A stretch of 64,000 bases of DNA from JAVJUV01 sp040220415 (GCA_040220415.1 JAVJUV010000121.1:1-64000); one strand, 5' to 3'; counted from the first letter of the stretch, positions 24,136 to 36,110 are shown. The notes: generated by a model not told the origin, from the sequence alone. A program made the numbers and translations.

Positions 24136-25860
24136 TCAGCGCATTTCCTCTACCGGCGTCACGCCTAGGATACCCAATCCGTTGGAAATAACAACGCCCA
24201 CGGCTCTTGGTAGGGCGATTTTCGCCGCCGTGGCCGCAGGATCGCCTTCCTGCAGAAAGCGCAGTTCGGGCTTGTCGTTGCCCTTGTTCCACAGCGCATG
24301 GAAATCCGAGGCCAGTTCGTAAAGGTAGAACGCCACCTTGTGCGGCTCGTGATTCCGCGCCGCGATCTCGACCAGCCGCGGCCACTCGGCAATCTTCCGG
24401 GCAACGGCGAACTCGGCCTCGTCCTCCAGTCGCGCGTTGTCCGACCAGTCGAGGTGCATCTCTTCGGACTTGCGCATGACGCTTCTGATCCGGGCGTGGG
24501 CGTATTGCACGTAGAAGACCGGATTGTCCTTCGACTGTTCGGTCACCTTGTCGAAATCGAAATCCAGCGGCGCGTCATTCTTCCGGGTCAGCATGTGAAA
24601 CCGGGTCACGTCGGCGCCGACCTGTTCCACGACATCGCGCAGGGTGATGAAGGTACCTGCCCGCTTCGACATCTTGAACGGCTCGCCGTTCATGTAGAGC
24701 TTCACAAGCTGGGTAAGCTTGATGTCCAGCGGCACGCGCCCGTCCGACAGCGCACTTACGGCGGCGTTCATCCGCTTGACATAGCCGCCGTGATCCGCGC
24801 CGAAGACGTCGATCAGCTCGTCGAAACCGCGCGCGATCTTGTCCCAGTGATACGCGATGTCGGGTGCGAAATAGGTCCAGGCCCCGTCCGACTTCATGAT
24901 CGGCCGGTCCACGTCGTCGCCATGCTCGGTTGAGCGGAACAGCGTCTGCTCGCGCGGTTCCCAGTCCTCGGGTGTCTTGCCCTTGGGCGGCTCCAGCGTG
25001 CCCTTGTAGATCAGGCCCTTCTTCTTCAGCTCCGCGATCGCCGCCTCGATCCGGCCAGTGCCGTAAAGCGACTTCTCGGAATAGAACACATCCATCTTCA
25101 CCCCGATGGTCGCCAGATCCTCGCGGATCAGGTCCATCATCGCCTCGGTGGCGAAATCGCGCACATCCTCCAGCCAGTCGCCCTCGGGTTTGTCCAGCAG
25201 GCTGTCGCCGTACTTTTCCTTCAGAGCCTCGCCGATGGGAATGAGATAATCGCCCGGATACAGTCCCTCGGCGATCTCGGGGCTCAGCCCGTTGGCCTCG
25301 CGGTAGCGCTCATAGGCCGAGCGCGCCAGCACGTCGACCTGCGCGCCGCCGTCGTTGATGTAGTATTCCCGCGTCACCTCGTAGCCCGCGAAGTCCAGCA
25401 GGGACGCCAGGGCGTCACCGAACACCGCGCCACGGGTATGGCCGACGTGCAAGGGCCCGGTCGGGTTTGCCGAGACGTATTCCACGTTCACCTTCACGTG
25501 GCTGCCCAGCCCCGAATGGCCGAACGTCTTGCCGGCGTCGATGGCCTCGGCCACGACATCGTGCCAGACCGCCGGTTTCAGGCGCAAATTGATGAACCCC
25601 GGCCCCGCGACTTCCGCCGTCGCGATGTTGTCGTCGCTCAGCAGCCGCTCGGCCAGTTCCTGGGCAATCGCGCGCGGCGGCTTGCCGGATGGCTTTGCCA
25701 GCACCATCGCGGCGTTCGTCGCCATGTCGCCATGCGGGGCATCGCGCGGCGGCTCCACCGTCACGGCGCCCCAGGAAAGGCCCGAGGGCAGATGCCCGTC
25801 GGCCACCATGGCGTCCAGCGTTTCGATCACAGAGGTGCGGATTTCGGCGAAGATGTTCAT
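24136..25860 (-). CDS. argS: Arginine--tRNA ligase
   Basis: A 574-residue class I synthetase. The N-terminal Add-1 domain is followed by SANPTGPLHVGHTRG (HVGH at 138-141) and FKMSKRAGTF (KMSKR at 396-400). A helical anticodon domain ends the protein with FYLYELASDFHALWNKG. Length and motifs are typical. Many arginyl synthetases lack the second Lys of KMSKS; this one retains it. It is the first gene of the minus-strand run argS, SPOR, nagZ, scpA, scpB. AAGGA lies about 9 nt before the ATG. Confidence 0.97.
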   Translation of the reverse strand: MNIFAEIRTSVIETLDAMVADGHLPSGLSWGAVTVEPPRDAPHGDMATNAAMVLAKPSGKPPRAIAQELAERLLSDDNIATAEVAGPGFINLRLKPAVWHDVVAEAIDAGKTFGHSGLGSHVKVNVEYVSANPTGPLHVGHTRGAVFGDALASLLDFAGYEVTREYYINDGGAQVDVLARSAYERYREANGLSPEIAEGLYPGDYLIPIGEALKEKYGDSLLDKPEGDWLEDVRDFATEAMMDLIREDLATIGVKMDVFYSEKSLYGTGRIEAAIAELKKKGLIYKGTLEPPKGKTPEDWEPREQTLFRSTEHGDDVDRPIMKSDGAWTYFAPDIAYHWDKIARGFDELIDVFGADHGGYVKRMNAAVSALSDGRVPLDIKLTQLVKLYMNGEPFKMSKRAGTFITLRDVVEQVGADVTRFHMLTRKNDAPLDFDFDKVTEQSKDNPVFYVQYAHARIRSVMRKSEEMHLDWSDNARLEDEAEFAVARKIAEWPRLVEIAARNHEPHKVAFYLYELASDFHALWNKGNDKPELRFLQEGDPAATAAKIALPRAVGVVISNGLGILGVTPVEEMR

Positions 25861-25918
25861 CTGGTTGTTCCTTCAATCGCGCCGTCTTTACCACGCAAGC
25901 TGCAAAGAGCAACGTCGC

Positions 25919-25968
25919 GCCTTTCTTGCTGGCATAAATACGGGCGGGGTCCGGGGCAGCGTCCCGGC
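25919..25968 (+). repeat. Dispersed intergenic repeat, copy D
   Basis: GCCTTTCTTGCTGGCATAAATACGG-type core, a G-run, then hairpin CCGGG (25951-25955) with CCCGG (25963-25967) around GCAGCGT. The CAGCGTCCC string is shared with copy B. It lies between the argS start and the dgt stop. Confidence 0.6.
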
Positions 25969-25994
25969 GATTGGCGCGACACGCGGCAGCCGGG

Positions 25995-27170
25995 TCAACC
26001 CACCGGCACGCTTCGCATGGCCGATGCGTCCACGCCGCCCACGAATTTCTCATGGCACTGCAAGGCAAACCGGTCCGTCATCCCTGCGATATAATCCGAC
26101 ACGATCCGCGCCAGCGCGGTTTCGCCGTCCGCGTCCTCCACGTCCTTGCGCCATTGCTTCGGCAGGTTCCCAGGGTGCGCCATGAAAAACGGGAACAACT
26201 CCTCGATCACCTTCGTCACCTCGCTCCGCATCACCACGACCGTGGGGGCCCGGTACATGCGCTCGAACAGGAACTGCCGGATCACTTTCAGATCCTCGAA
26301 CATCGGGTCCGAAAAGCGGATGATCTGGAACCCGGCGCGGCGGATGTCGTCTGCGGTCTTCGGCCCGATCTCCGACAGGCTCTCCTTCGCCACCCCGATC
26401 ACGTCCTCGACCAGAACACCGAAGAACCGCCTCAGCGCCTCGTGCCGCCGGCGGTAATAGTTGAGACCCGGATACAGCTCGTCCACCCGCGCGAAGCAGC
26501 CATCGAGGATCGGCATCTCGGCAAGTTCGTCGGTCGAAAACAGCTCGGCCCGCAGCCCGTCATGCAGGTCATGATGGTTATAGGCCACGTCATCGCTGAT
26601 CGCGGCGACCTGCGCCTCGGCACTTGCGTAGGTGTCCAGTTCCAGGTCGTGCAACTTCTGGTATTCGGCCAGCGCCCAGGGCAGTTCGCCGACAACGGGA
26701 CCATTGTGCTTGGCGATCCCCTCAAGCGTTTCCCAGGTCAGGTTCAGCCCGTCGAACTGCGCGTAATGCCGCTCCAGCGCGGTCACGATCCTGACCGCCT
26801 GCGCGTTGTGATCGAACCCGCCATAGGGCGCCATCAGCGCCGACAGCGCATCCTCGCCGGTGTGTCCGAAGGGCGGATGACCCAGATCGTGCGCCAGTGC
26901 GACGGCCTCGGTCAGTTCCGCATTCAGCCCCAGGGCGCCCGAGATCGTGCGCGCCACCTGCGCAACCTCGATCGAATGGGTCAGCCGCGTGCGGAAGTAA
27001 TCGCCCTCGTGTTCGATGAAGACCTGCGTCTTGTGCTTCAGCCGGCGGAAAGCGCTGGCGTGGATGATCCGGTCCCGGTCGCGCTGAAAGCACGAACGGA
27101 AGGTGCTCTCCTCCTCCGGATAGAGCCTGCCCCGGCTCTCGGCCGGATTCGATGCATAAGGCGCACGCAT
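25995..27170 (-). CDS. dgt: Deoxyguanosinetriphosphate triphosphohydrolase-like protein
   Basis: HD-domain dNTPase that releases triphosphate from dNTPs. About 391 residues from the ATG at 27170, favoured by GGGCAGGGA before it over an in-frame TTG at 27200. Metal-binding HD signature: RLTHSIEV (His65), AHDLGHPPFGH (His94, Asp95) and a later ISDDVAYNHHD. It belongs to the shorter type-2 dGTPase group rather than the 505-residue E. coli form. It is divergent from erpA. Confidence 0.9.
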   Translation of the reverse strand: MRAPYASNPAESRGRLYPEEESTFRSCFQRDRDRIIHASAFRRLKHKTQVFIEHEGDYFRTRLTHSIEVAQVARTISGALGLNAELTEAVALAHDLGHPPFGHTGEDALSALMAPYGGFDHNAQAVRIVTALERHYAQFDGLNLTWETLEGIAKHNGPVVGELPWALAEYQKLHDLELDTYASAEAQVAAISDDVAYNHHDLHDGLRAELFSTDELAEMPILDGCFARVDELYPGLNYYRRRHEALRRFFGVLVEDVIGVAKESLSEIGPKTADDIRRAGFQIIRFSDPMFEDLKVIRQFLFERMYRAPTVVVMRSEVTKVIEELFPFFMAHPGNLPKQWRKDVEDADGETALARIVSDYIAGMTDRFALQCHEKFVGGVDASAMRSVPVG

Positions 27171-27247
27171 GTCCCTGCCCGTCTTGTTCGTCTGTCCCAA
27201 GGGTCATATATTGACGATAGCCCTGAATTGAAACGTCGGAGTCCATG

Positions 27248-27580
27248 ATGGACCTCAATATACCGCCCAAGGTCACCCCCCGCGCCTTCGCCCGGCTGGC
27301 CGAGATCAACGAGGCCACGGACGCGCCAAAGGCGTTGCGCGTCGCGGTCGAGGGCGGCGGATGCTCGGGCTTCCAATACAACATCGATCTGGACGAACCC
27401 GCCGATGGCGATCTGGTGCTTGAAGGCGATGGACAGAAGGTCGTCGTCGACGAGGTCTCGCTGCCGTTTCTCGCGAACGCCGTCATCGACTTCTCGGAAG
27501 AACTGATCGGCGCCCGCTTCGTGATCGAGAACCCGAACGCCACGTCCTCCTGCGGCTGCGGGACGAGCTTTTCGGTCTAG
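27248..27580 (+). CDS. erpA: Iron-sulfur cluster insertion protein (A-type carrier, ErpA-like)
   Basis: A 110-residue A-type Fe-S carrier. The three ligand cysteines are Cys39 in GGGCSGF and Cys102 and Cys104 in SSCGCGTSF. Two adjacent ATGs (27245, 27248) are possible; the second sits better behind GGAG. ErpA and IscA are hard to separate by sequence; the single-gene setting away from isc or suf genes favours ErpA. Confidence 0.9.
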   Translation: MDLNIPPKVTPRAFARLAEINEATDAPKALRVAVEGGGCSGFQYNIDLDEPADGDLVLEGDGQKVVVDEVSLPFLANAVIDFSEELIGARFVIENPNATSSCGCGTSFSV

Positions 27581-27813
27581 AACGCCGCCGGGTTCCGGGA
27601 ACAACCGGTGTCCTGACGAATTGGCGTCGCCGTTGTGCCGTTCCGCACATGGGCTTGGGCGCACCGTATTCAGGATGGTGTGCCGTTCGCTGCTTGTCGG
27701 ACCAATGCTTGTCGGCTCTGCCCTAAGAGCTCTGCAATGTTTGTGCCCGGGAGCGCCGGAGTGTAGCATCGGCGAAGGCCCAAGATCATTGGCCCGGATG
27801 GAGTATTCGCGGC

Positions 27814-28344
27814 ATGGCGAAGTTCGTATTCGGAATGAACCTGTCGCTGGACGGCTACGTCGATCATCAGCACTTCGCGCCGGACCCCGTGCTCTTTCGC
27901 CACTGGATCCAGCAGGTGCAGGGCGCGACGGCAAGCATATACGGCCGTCGGATTTACGAGATCATGCGCTATTGGGAAGACGACCAGCCCGAGTGGACCA
28001 GCGATGAACGCGACTTCGCGACCGCGTGGCGGCGCCAGCCCAAGTGGGTCATTTCGCGGACGCTTGAGTCGGTCGGCCCGAACGCCACCCTCGTATCAGA
28101 GGACATCGAGGCTGCGATACGAGGGCTGAAAGCCGAACTTGCGGGCGATGTCGACGTCTCTGGAACAATCCTGGCGCAAAGCCTGACCGACCTGGATCTC
28201 ATCGATGAATATCGGCTCTACTTTCATCCCGTTGTGCTGGGTCGCGGCACACCGTTCTTTGCCGGGCCCCGACCCCCACTCCGGCTTGTGGCCAGCGACC
28301 GGATCGGCGAAAACGTCATCAGGCTGATATACGTCCCCGCCTGA
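27814..28344 (+). CDS. Dihydrofolate reductase family protein (RibD C-terminal-like)
   Basis: 176 residues of the YyaP/RibD-C reductase fold, not a housekeeping FolA. Features are MAKFVFGMNLSLDGYVD at the start, SIYGRRIYEIMRYW, KWVISRTL and DVDVSGTILAQSLTDLDLIDE, then the VVLGRGTPFF strand. It is probably an NADPH-dependent reductase of unknown substrate. The ribosome site is weak. The preceding 230 bases hold no gene and look less G+C-rich than neighbours, a mild hint of recent arrival. Confidence 0.82.
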   Translation: MAKFVFGMNLSLDGYVDHQHFAPDPVLFRHWIQQVQGATASIYGRRIYEIMRYWEDDQPEWTSDERDFATAWRRQPKWVISRTLESVGPNATLVSEDIEAAIRGLKAELAGDVDVSGTILAQSLTDLDLIDEYRLYFHPVVLGRGTPFFAGPRPPLRLVASDRIGENVIRLIYVPA

Positions 28345-28415
28345 TCGCCTGGCCGTTGCCGCCGCGCACCGGTTTCCGCTTTGACAAGCCCCCGCAAATC
28401 CCGTCATCTCGGCTC

Positions 28416-29195
28416 ATGAAAATCGCCACGTTCAACATCAACGGCATCAAGGCCCGGATCGAACCGCTTACCGACTGGCTTCGGACCAGCGCGCCGGATG
28501 TCGCCGTTCTGCAGGAAATCAAGTCGATAGACCAGAACTTCCCGCGCGAGCACTTCGAGGACCTTGGCTACACCGTCGAAACCCACGGTCAGAAAAGCTT
28601 CAACGGGGTTGCGATCCTGTCGAAACTGCCGCTGGAAGACGTCACTCGCGGGCTGCCCGGCGACGACGATGACGAACAGGCCCGATGGATCGAGGCGACC
28701 GTGATCGGCGAGCGCCCGGTGCGCGTCTGCGGCCTTTACCTGCCCAACGGCAACCCCGCGCCGGGCCCCAAGTATGACTACAAGCTTTCCTGGATGAAAC
28801 GCATGAAAGCCCGCGCGCAAGCCCTTCTTCTTGCGGAAGAACCGGCGATCATGTGCGGCGACTACAACGTCATTCCCCAGGACGAGGACGCCGCGCGACC
28901 GGAAGCCTGGCGCAAGGACGCGCTGGCCATGCAGCCGTCGCGCGACGCGTTCCGCGAGATCCTGAACCTGGGCTTCACCGACGCTTTGCGCGTCCGCACC
29001 CGGGCTCCCGGCCATTACACGTTCTGGGACTATCAGGCCAACGCCTTCGACCGTAACGACGGCATCCGTATCGACCACCATCTGCTGACCCCGCAGGCCG
29101 CCGATCTCCTGAACGATTGCTGGATCGAAGCAGAAGTGCGCGGGCGCGAGAAACCATCCGATCACGTGCCGATCTGGATCGATCTGGCCGCCTGA
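28416..29195 (+). CDS. xthA: Exodeoxyribonuclease III
   Basis: AP endonuclease and 3'-5' exonuclease of base-excision repair, 259 residues. Active-site landmarks are MKIATFNINGIKAR, LQEIKS (Glu34), GLYLPNG, CGDYNVIP (Asp and Asn), DYQANAF and the terminal SDHVPIWIDL (Asp-His). There is no signal peptide. The ATG at 28416 is the only start giving the family N-terminus. Confidence 0.95.
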   Translation: MKIATFNINGIKARIEPLTDWLRTSAPDVAVLQEIKSIDQNFPREHFEDLGYTVETHGQKSFNGVAILSKLPLEDVTRGLPGDDDDEQARWIEATVIGERPVRVCGLYLPNGNPAPGPKYDYKLSWMKRMKARAQALLLAEEPAIMCGDYNVIPQDEDAARPEAWRKDALAMQPSRDAFREILNLGFTDALRVRTRAPGHYTFWDYQANAFDRNDGIRIDHHLLTPQAADLLNDCWIEAEVRGREKPSDHVPIWIDLAA

Positions 29196-29311
29196 TATTG
29201 CATGACAACGCGGCAGATGCGTATCTCGGCAACGACCCGCCGCGGTCGGAACGCATGCCTTACTTCCGCCCAAGGCATTGTCTAGCCCTGTCATAAAGAA
29301 GGAGCAGACCG

Positions 29312-29794
29312 ATGTATCGTACATTTGCCCTCATTCTCGCCGCCGCCGCGGCTTTCCAGTTCACCGCCGACCCCGCCCTGGCCGGGAACGCCAAGAACTG
29401 TCCGCCGGGTCTGGCCAAAAAATCCCCCGCCTGCGTCCCGCCCGGACTTGCCAGGAAAGGCGTCACCGAACGCGATTACCGGGAAATGCGGCGCGACGAG
29501 GACCGCTACCGCGAAGATGACTACGTCTACGACCGTTACCGGCGCGGTGATCGGTTGCCGCGCGACCGCTACGTGATCCTCGAAGAAGGCGACCGCGTGG
29601 TGTTCGAGGGCCGGGAGTACATCGTCGTAGACACCGACAACGGCACCGTCCTTCGCCGCGGCGACGACTGGTATCGTCTGCCGCGGTACGACGACAGCCA
29701 GTATGTCCGCATCGGCGATCAGATCCTGCGCGTCGACCGCGAGACGAAACAGGTCATCGAACTGATCGAGCTGGTCGACCTGATCCTTGGCTGA
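29312..29794 (+). CDS. Exported protein with PPGLAKK motifs
   Basis: 160 residues. A signal peptide (cleavage near ALA-GNA, residue 24) is followed by two copies of a Cys-Pro-Pro motif: NCPPGLAKK and ACVPPGLARKG. Next comes a very charged Arg/Asp/Tyr segment, then a small beta domain with RLPRDRYVILEEGDRVVFEG and VRIGDQILRVD. This layout is common in Rhodobacteraceae exported proteins of unknown role and resembles RcnB-like proteins in its terminal part. AAGGAG precedes the ATG. Periplasmic; function unknown. Confidence 0.75.
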   Translation: MYRTFALILAAAAAFQFTADPALAGNAKNCPPGLAKKSPACVPPGLARKGVTERDYREMRRDEDRYREDDYVYDRYRRGDRLPRDRYVILEEGDRVVFEGREYIVVDTDNGTVLRRGDDWYRLPRYDDSQYVRIGDQILRVDRETKQVIELIELVDLILG

Positions 29795-29852
29795 CCCGTC
29801 TTCCGCATGGTCACGGCACGTGCTAGCTTTCCCTGAAAGGGAGGGCACGGCC

Positions 29853-30245
29853 ATGAAAGTCAACGGTTTCAGTCACGTAAACGTTCGGACATCCCGGCTC
29901 GACGAGATGATCGCCTGGTACGACGATATCCTCGACATGCGCCCGGGTCCCCGCCCCGACTTCGCTTTCGGCGGCGCCTGGCTCTATGTGGGCGACAACC
30001 CTTTCATCCACCTGGTCGAAGTGCCCACCGAGCCGCAGACGAAAGAGCCGAAGATCGAGCACTATGCCTTCGATGCGACGGGCATGGCCGAGTTCGCCGC
30101 CAAACTGGACGCGCGGGGCATCGCCTATACGGTCGATCCGGTGCCGGGCTTCCCGCTTGTGCAGATCAACTGCCACGATCCCGACGGCAACCACATTCAC
30201 ATCGACTTCAGCCGCGACGACGCCGAGGCCGCCGGTCTCGCCTGA
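29853..30245 (+). CDS. VOC family protein (glyoxalase-like)
   Basis: A 130-residue vicinal oxygen chelate fold protein. Metal-ligand-like positions are His9 in GFSHVNVRTSRLDEMIAWY, His in FIHLVEV, His in EHYAFD and Asp/Glu positions near the end (HDPDGNHIHIDF). It could be a lyase, dioxygenase or resistance protein; the substrate is not evident. GGGAGGGC precedes the ATG. Its stop is 13 nt from the convergent patatin gene. Confidence 0.85.
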   Translation: MKVNGFSHVNVRTSRLDEMIAWYDDILDMRPGPRPDFAFGGAWLYVGDNPFIHLVEVPTEPQTKEPKIEHYAFDATGMAEFAAKLDARGIAYTVDPVPGFPLVQINCHDPDGNHIHIDFSRDDAEAAGLA

Positions 30246-30258
30246 CGGCACCGCCCGG

Positions 30259-31152
30259 TCACAGCCTCAGAACCCGCGCCAGGGTGTCGGCGTTCTCGCG
30301 CACCGCCTTGCGCCCGGCCTCGATGGCTTCGTCGGCACGGTGAAACTCCAGAACCGACATGTCCATCAGGTGCGCGTCCAGCAGGATATGCGGCGGGTCT
30401 CCGGCCAGTCGGCTGCGGCGGATATGATCGGTCATGATCTCGATAGAAGCGGACAGAACATCCAGATAATCCGGTGCTTTCTGTTCCGGCCCTTCCGGGT
30501 TGACGATCGACCGCAGCGTTTCGGGCAACCGTTCGCGCCAGTCCCACAGGTCATGGCTCCCGGCCGCCTCGCGTTCAGCCCAGAACGTGCGGTCCAGACG
30601 GCCGCTCGGGTTGACCGCGATGACCACATCCGCACCAAGCACGCGGCAGGCCGACACCGGCACCGGGTTGGTCAGGCCGCCATCCAGCATCCAGCGGCCG
30701 TTTATCCGGACCGGGCCAAGTATCCCCGGAAGCGATACCGAAGCGCGCACTGACCGGGCCACATTGCCCTGCGTCAGCCATGCCTCGCGGCCCGTGGCCA
30801 TGTCCGTCGCCACAAGGGCAAGCGGAACGGGAAGATCCTCGATGTTCGCCGGCATGTCGAAGCCCGCGATGACGTTGATGATTTCTTCGCCCTCGAACAG
30901 GCCCCCCGACGACAGGCGCAGATCGAGCAGTCCGAAGAACCGTCGGGCCGTGAGTTTGCGCGCCCAGTCCTCGAGCGCGTCCAGCGCACCGCCGGCATGA
31001 ACCGCGCCGACGACAGCACCCATCGACGCGCCGGCGATCACGTCGGGCCGGACGCCCATCGCGTCAAGTTCGCGCAGCACGCCGATATGACACCAGCCGC
31101 GCGCGCCGCCGCTGCCCAGGGCGATCCCCAGCTTGATATCCTCTCGCTTCAC
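30259..31152 (-). CDS. Patatin-like phospholipase (RssA-like)
   Basis: A 297-residue serine hydrolase of the patatin family. Oxyanion loop GSGGARGW (13-20), nucleophile Ser43 in GASMG, and catalytic Asp157 in MLDGGLTNPVP complete the dyad. There is no signal peptide, so it is cytoplasmic or membrane-associated. It begins with GTG. The size and simple architecture match RssA/YchK-type proteins. Confidence 0.9.
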   Translation of the reverse strand: MKREDIKLGIALGSGGARGWCHIGVLRELDAMGVRPDVIAGASMGAVVGAVHAGGALDALEDWARKLTARRFFGLLDLRLSSGGLFEGEEIINVIAGFDMPANIEDLPVPLALVATDMATGREAWLTQGNVARSVRASVSLPGILGPVRINGRWMLDGGLTNPVPVSACRVLGADVVIAVNPSGRLDRTFWAEREAAGSHDLWDWRERLPETLRSIVNPEGPEQKAPDYLDVLSASIEIMTDHIRRSRLAGDPPHILLDAHLMDMSVLEFHRADEAIEAGRKAVRENADTLARVLRL

Positions 31153-31418
31153 CAGTTCACCCGATGTCCCTCAGACCAACAGAACGGACCCTATGCCACA
31201 CGGTATCCGGGAAATCCGCATATCCAAACAGACAGGATCAAGCCGAAAATCCCATGATCGAGGTCAAGACTCCGGATTTCGAGCGTCACAAGACGTCAAG
31301 AAAGACGCAGCCACAGGGGCCGCCATGCCGCCCGGAAACACGAGAGGCGAATTGCACGGCGTCTTTGGCGCATCGATGGTGAATGTCTTCACCGCCCTGC
31401 CGGGCAAGGGCTGATGCC

Positions 31419-34277
<2,859 letters not shown>

Positions 34278-34340
34278 GAATACCTCTCGACAGCCCAGTG
34301 AGAAATAGCGGGATGGCAGCCAGACTCAATGGGGTGAAAA

Positions 34341-34355
34341 GAACATTACATGAAC
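34341..34355 (-). promoter_or_regulatory. LexA SOS box upstream of uvrA
   Basis: GAAC-ATTACAT-GAAC is a perfect match to the alphaproteobacterial LexA operator GAAC-N7-GAAC (equivalently GTTC-N7-GTTC). It lies 64 nt upstream of the uvrA start. Confidence 0.75.
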
Positions 34356-34531
34356 ATTAACGCTCCGTCACGGGCTTTTGGCCACTTTCCTGTGGATAAG
34401 CGGCCAGAAGGCGGACGGCCCGGGACATAACCGTGTTTCCGGCAAAACTTCGCCTACTCCGGCTGCCTTCCGGATCGAAGGGAACCCCTGGCCCGGAACG
34501 TAGTTGTTTCCCCAGCAAGAGGAGTACCGAA

Positions 34532-34777
34532 ATGAAAAAGATTCTGTTCGTTATCCCGCTCGTGCTGGCTACGGCCGCCTGCGACACGCGAACCGGCAAT
34601 GTCCTCGGCGGAGCCGCCATCGGAGCGGCCGTTCACGATGAAGACCGGCTCGAAGGCGCTGCCGTCGGCGCGGCCTCCGGTCTGGTGGTGTCCGCAGTCC
34701 AGGAATCGACCAACACCTGCCGCTACCGCAACACCCGCACCGGAGAGGTCTTCACCGCTCCCTGCGGCTCGTACTGA
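34532..34777 (+). CDS. Small glycine-zipper lipoprotein
   Basis: 81 residues. The signal peptide ends in the lipobox ATAAC (Cys17 or so). A Gly/Ala-rich stretch follows (NVLGGAAIGAAVHDE, GAAVGAASGLVVSAV) typical of glycine-zipper membrane insertion. A short C-terminal domain with two Cys (TCRYRNTRTGEVFTAPCG) ends the protein. AAGAGGAG precedes the ATG. Probably anchored in the outer membrane; function unknown. Confidence 0.8.
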   Translation: MKKILFVIPLVLATAACDTRTGNVLGGAAIGAAVHDEDRLEGAAVGAASGLVVSAVQESTNTCRYRNTRTGEVFTAPCGSY

Positions 34778-34813
34778 CACGGGCGCCGCGCGACTGAACC
34801 GCAGAGAAACGCA

Positions 34814-34839
34814 CGCCCTCGCAGGTTCCTGCGGGGGCG
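34814..34839. terminator. Terminator-like hairpin between lipoprotein gene and pepT
   Basis: CGCCCTCGCAG pairs with CTGCGGGGGCG (one G-T pair) around a GTTC loop. There is no T-run, so strength is uncertain. It serves the convergent lipoprotein and pepT genes. Confidence 0.5.
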
Positions 34840-34871
34840 TCGTCGTCTGAACTCGGGGCGCGTCGCTCCCT

Positions 34872-36110
34872 TTACCGGGCGTCGGCCGCGCGCTCGGCGA
34901 TGCGCAGACATAGGGCCGTTGCCTGCGCCATGTCCTGCACGGATATCCATTCCAGCGGGCCGTGCAGGTTCTGCATTCCCGTGAACAGGTTGGGACAAGG
35001 CACGCCCATCTCGGTCAGGCGCGAGCCATCCGTCCCGCCGCGGATCGGCACCGACACCTCGGCGATACCAAGATCGTCGAGTGCCGCGCGCGCAAGGTCC
35101 ACCGGCGACATGTCCTTTTCCAGCCAGTAACGCATGTTGCGGTACTGCGGCGTGATCGTGCAGTCGATTTCGGCACGCGGCTCGGTGGCGGCGATGGTCT
35201 CGCAGACCCGGCGCAAGAGCGCGCCCTTGGCTTCCAGTCCCGCCAGTTCGAAATCGCGAAGGATAAAGCGCAATTCGATCTCCGCGGCGCTGCCCTTCAT
35301 GTCGACCGCATGGATGAACCCCTGATGACCATCGGTCGTCTCGGGCGTCAACGTGGCCTGAGGCAACGTATCGACGATCTTCGAGGCGAGATGAATGGCG
35401 TTGACCAGCTTGTCTTTCGCGGTGCCGGGATGGATGGAAACGCCCTTGACCGTCACGACGGCGAAATCTGCCGAGAAGGTCTCGTAGACGATCTCTCCCA
35501 CGTCGCCGCCATCGAGGGTGTATGCGAAATCCACGCCCAGATCCGCCGGCAGCCGCGCGTCCACGCCCCGGCCGATCTCCTCGTCCGGTGTAAAGGCCAC
35601 GCGAATCGTGGGCCGCTCGATCTGCGGGTTCTCCAGCAGATGCCGCGCGGCGGTCATGATGATGGCGATCCCGGCCTTGTCGTCGGCTCCAAGCAGGGTC
35701 AGCCCGGATGCCGTGACGATATCGTGTCCGACTTTCCCCGCCAGATAGGGAAACTCCTCGGGCGAAAGAACCAGCTCCGGATTGTCGGGAAACGTGATCG
35801 CCCCGCCGTTGTATCCCTCCAGCACCCTTGGCTTGACGCCCCTGGCGTTGAACTGCGGCGCAGTATCGACATGCGCCAGAAACCCGATGACGGGCCCGTC
35901 CACTGTTCCGGGAATCGTCGCGATCACGGTGCCATAGTCGGTCTTCGTCACCTCGGCAGCGCCGATAGCGGTCAACTCCTCGACCAGAAGGTCCAGCATG
36001 TCATGCTGGCATTCGGTCGACGGGGCGCTCGGGCTGTCCATATCCGACTGGCTGTCGATCGCGCAGTATCGGACGAGACGCGTTTTCAATTCGGTATTGA
36101 ACCGGGTCAT
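34872..36110 (-). CDS. pepT: Peptidase T (tripeptide aminopeptidase)
   Basis: A 412-residue M20 metallopeptidase cutting the N-terminal residue from tripeptides in the cytoplasm. Dinuclear zinc ligands are visible: His80 in FLAHVDTAP, Asp in LLGADDKAG, Glu-Glu in TPDEEIGRG, Asp in TLDGGDVGE and His near the end in NLHGPLEWI. AGGGAG precedes the ATG. Confidence 0.95.
   Translation of the reverse strand: MTRFNTELKTRLVRYCAIDSQSDMDSPSAPSTECQHDMLDLLVEELTAIGAAEVTKTDYGTVIATIPGTVDGPVIGFLAHVDTAPQFNARGVKPRVLEGYNGGAITFPDNPELVLSPEEFPYLAGKVGHDIVTASGLTLLGADDKAGIAIIMTAARHLLENPQIERPTIRVAFTPDEEIGRGVDARLPADLGVDFAYTLDGGDVGEIVYETFSADFAVVTVKGVSIHPGTAKDKLVNAIHLASKIVDTLPQATLTPETTDGHQGFIHAVDMKGSAAEIELRFILRDFELAGLEAKGALLRRVCETIAATEPRAEIDCTITPQYRNMRYWLEKDMSPVDLARAALDDLGIAEVSVPIRGGTDGSRLTEMGVPCPNLFTGMQNLHGPLEWISVQDMAQATALCLRIAERAADAR

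Noticed and set aside
27581..27813. Possible gene or island boundary before the dihydrofolate reductase-like gene
   Set aside because: Slightly lower G+C but no ORF with ribosome site, no direct repeats and no integrase; not enough to call transfer.
31254..31382. 42-codon ORF MIEVKTPDFERHK between the patatin gene and uvrA
   Set aside because: No ribosome site and a Pro/Arg/Thr-rich tail; treated as non-coding.
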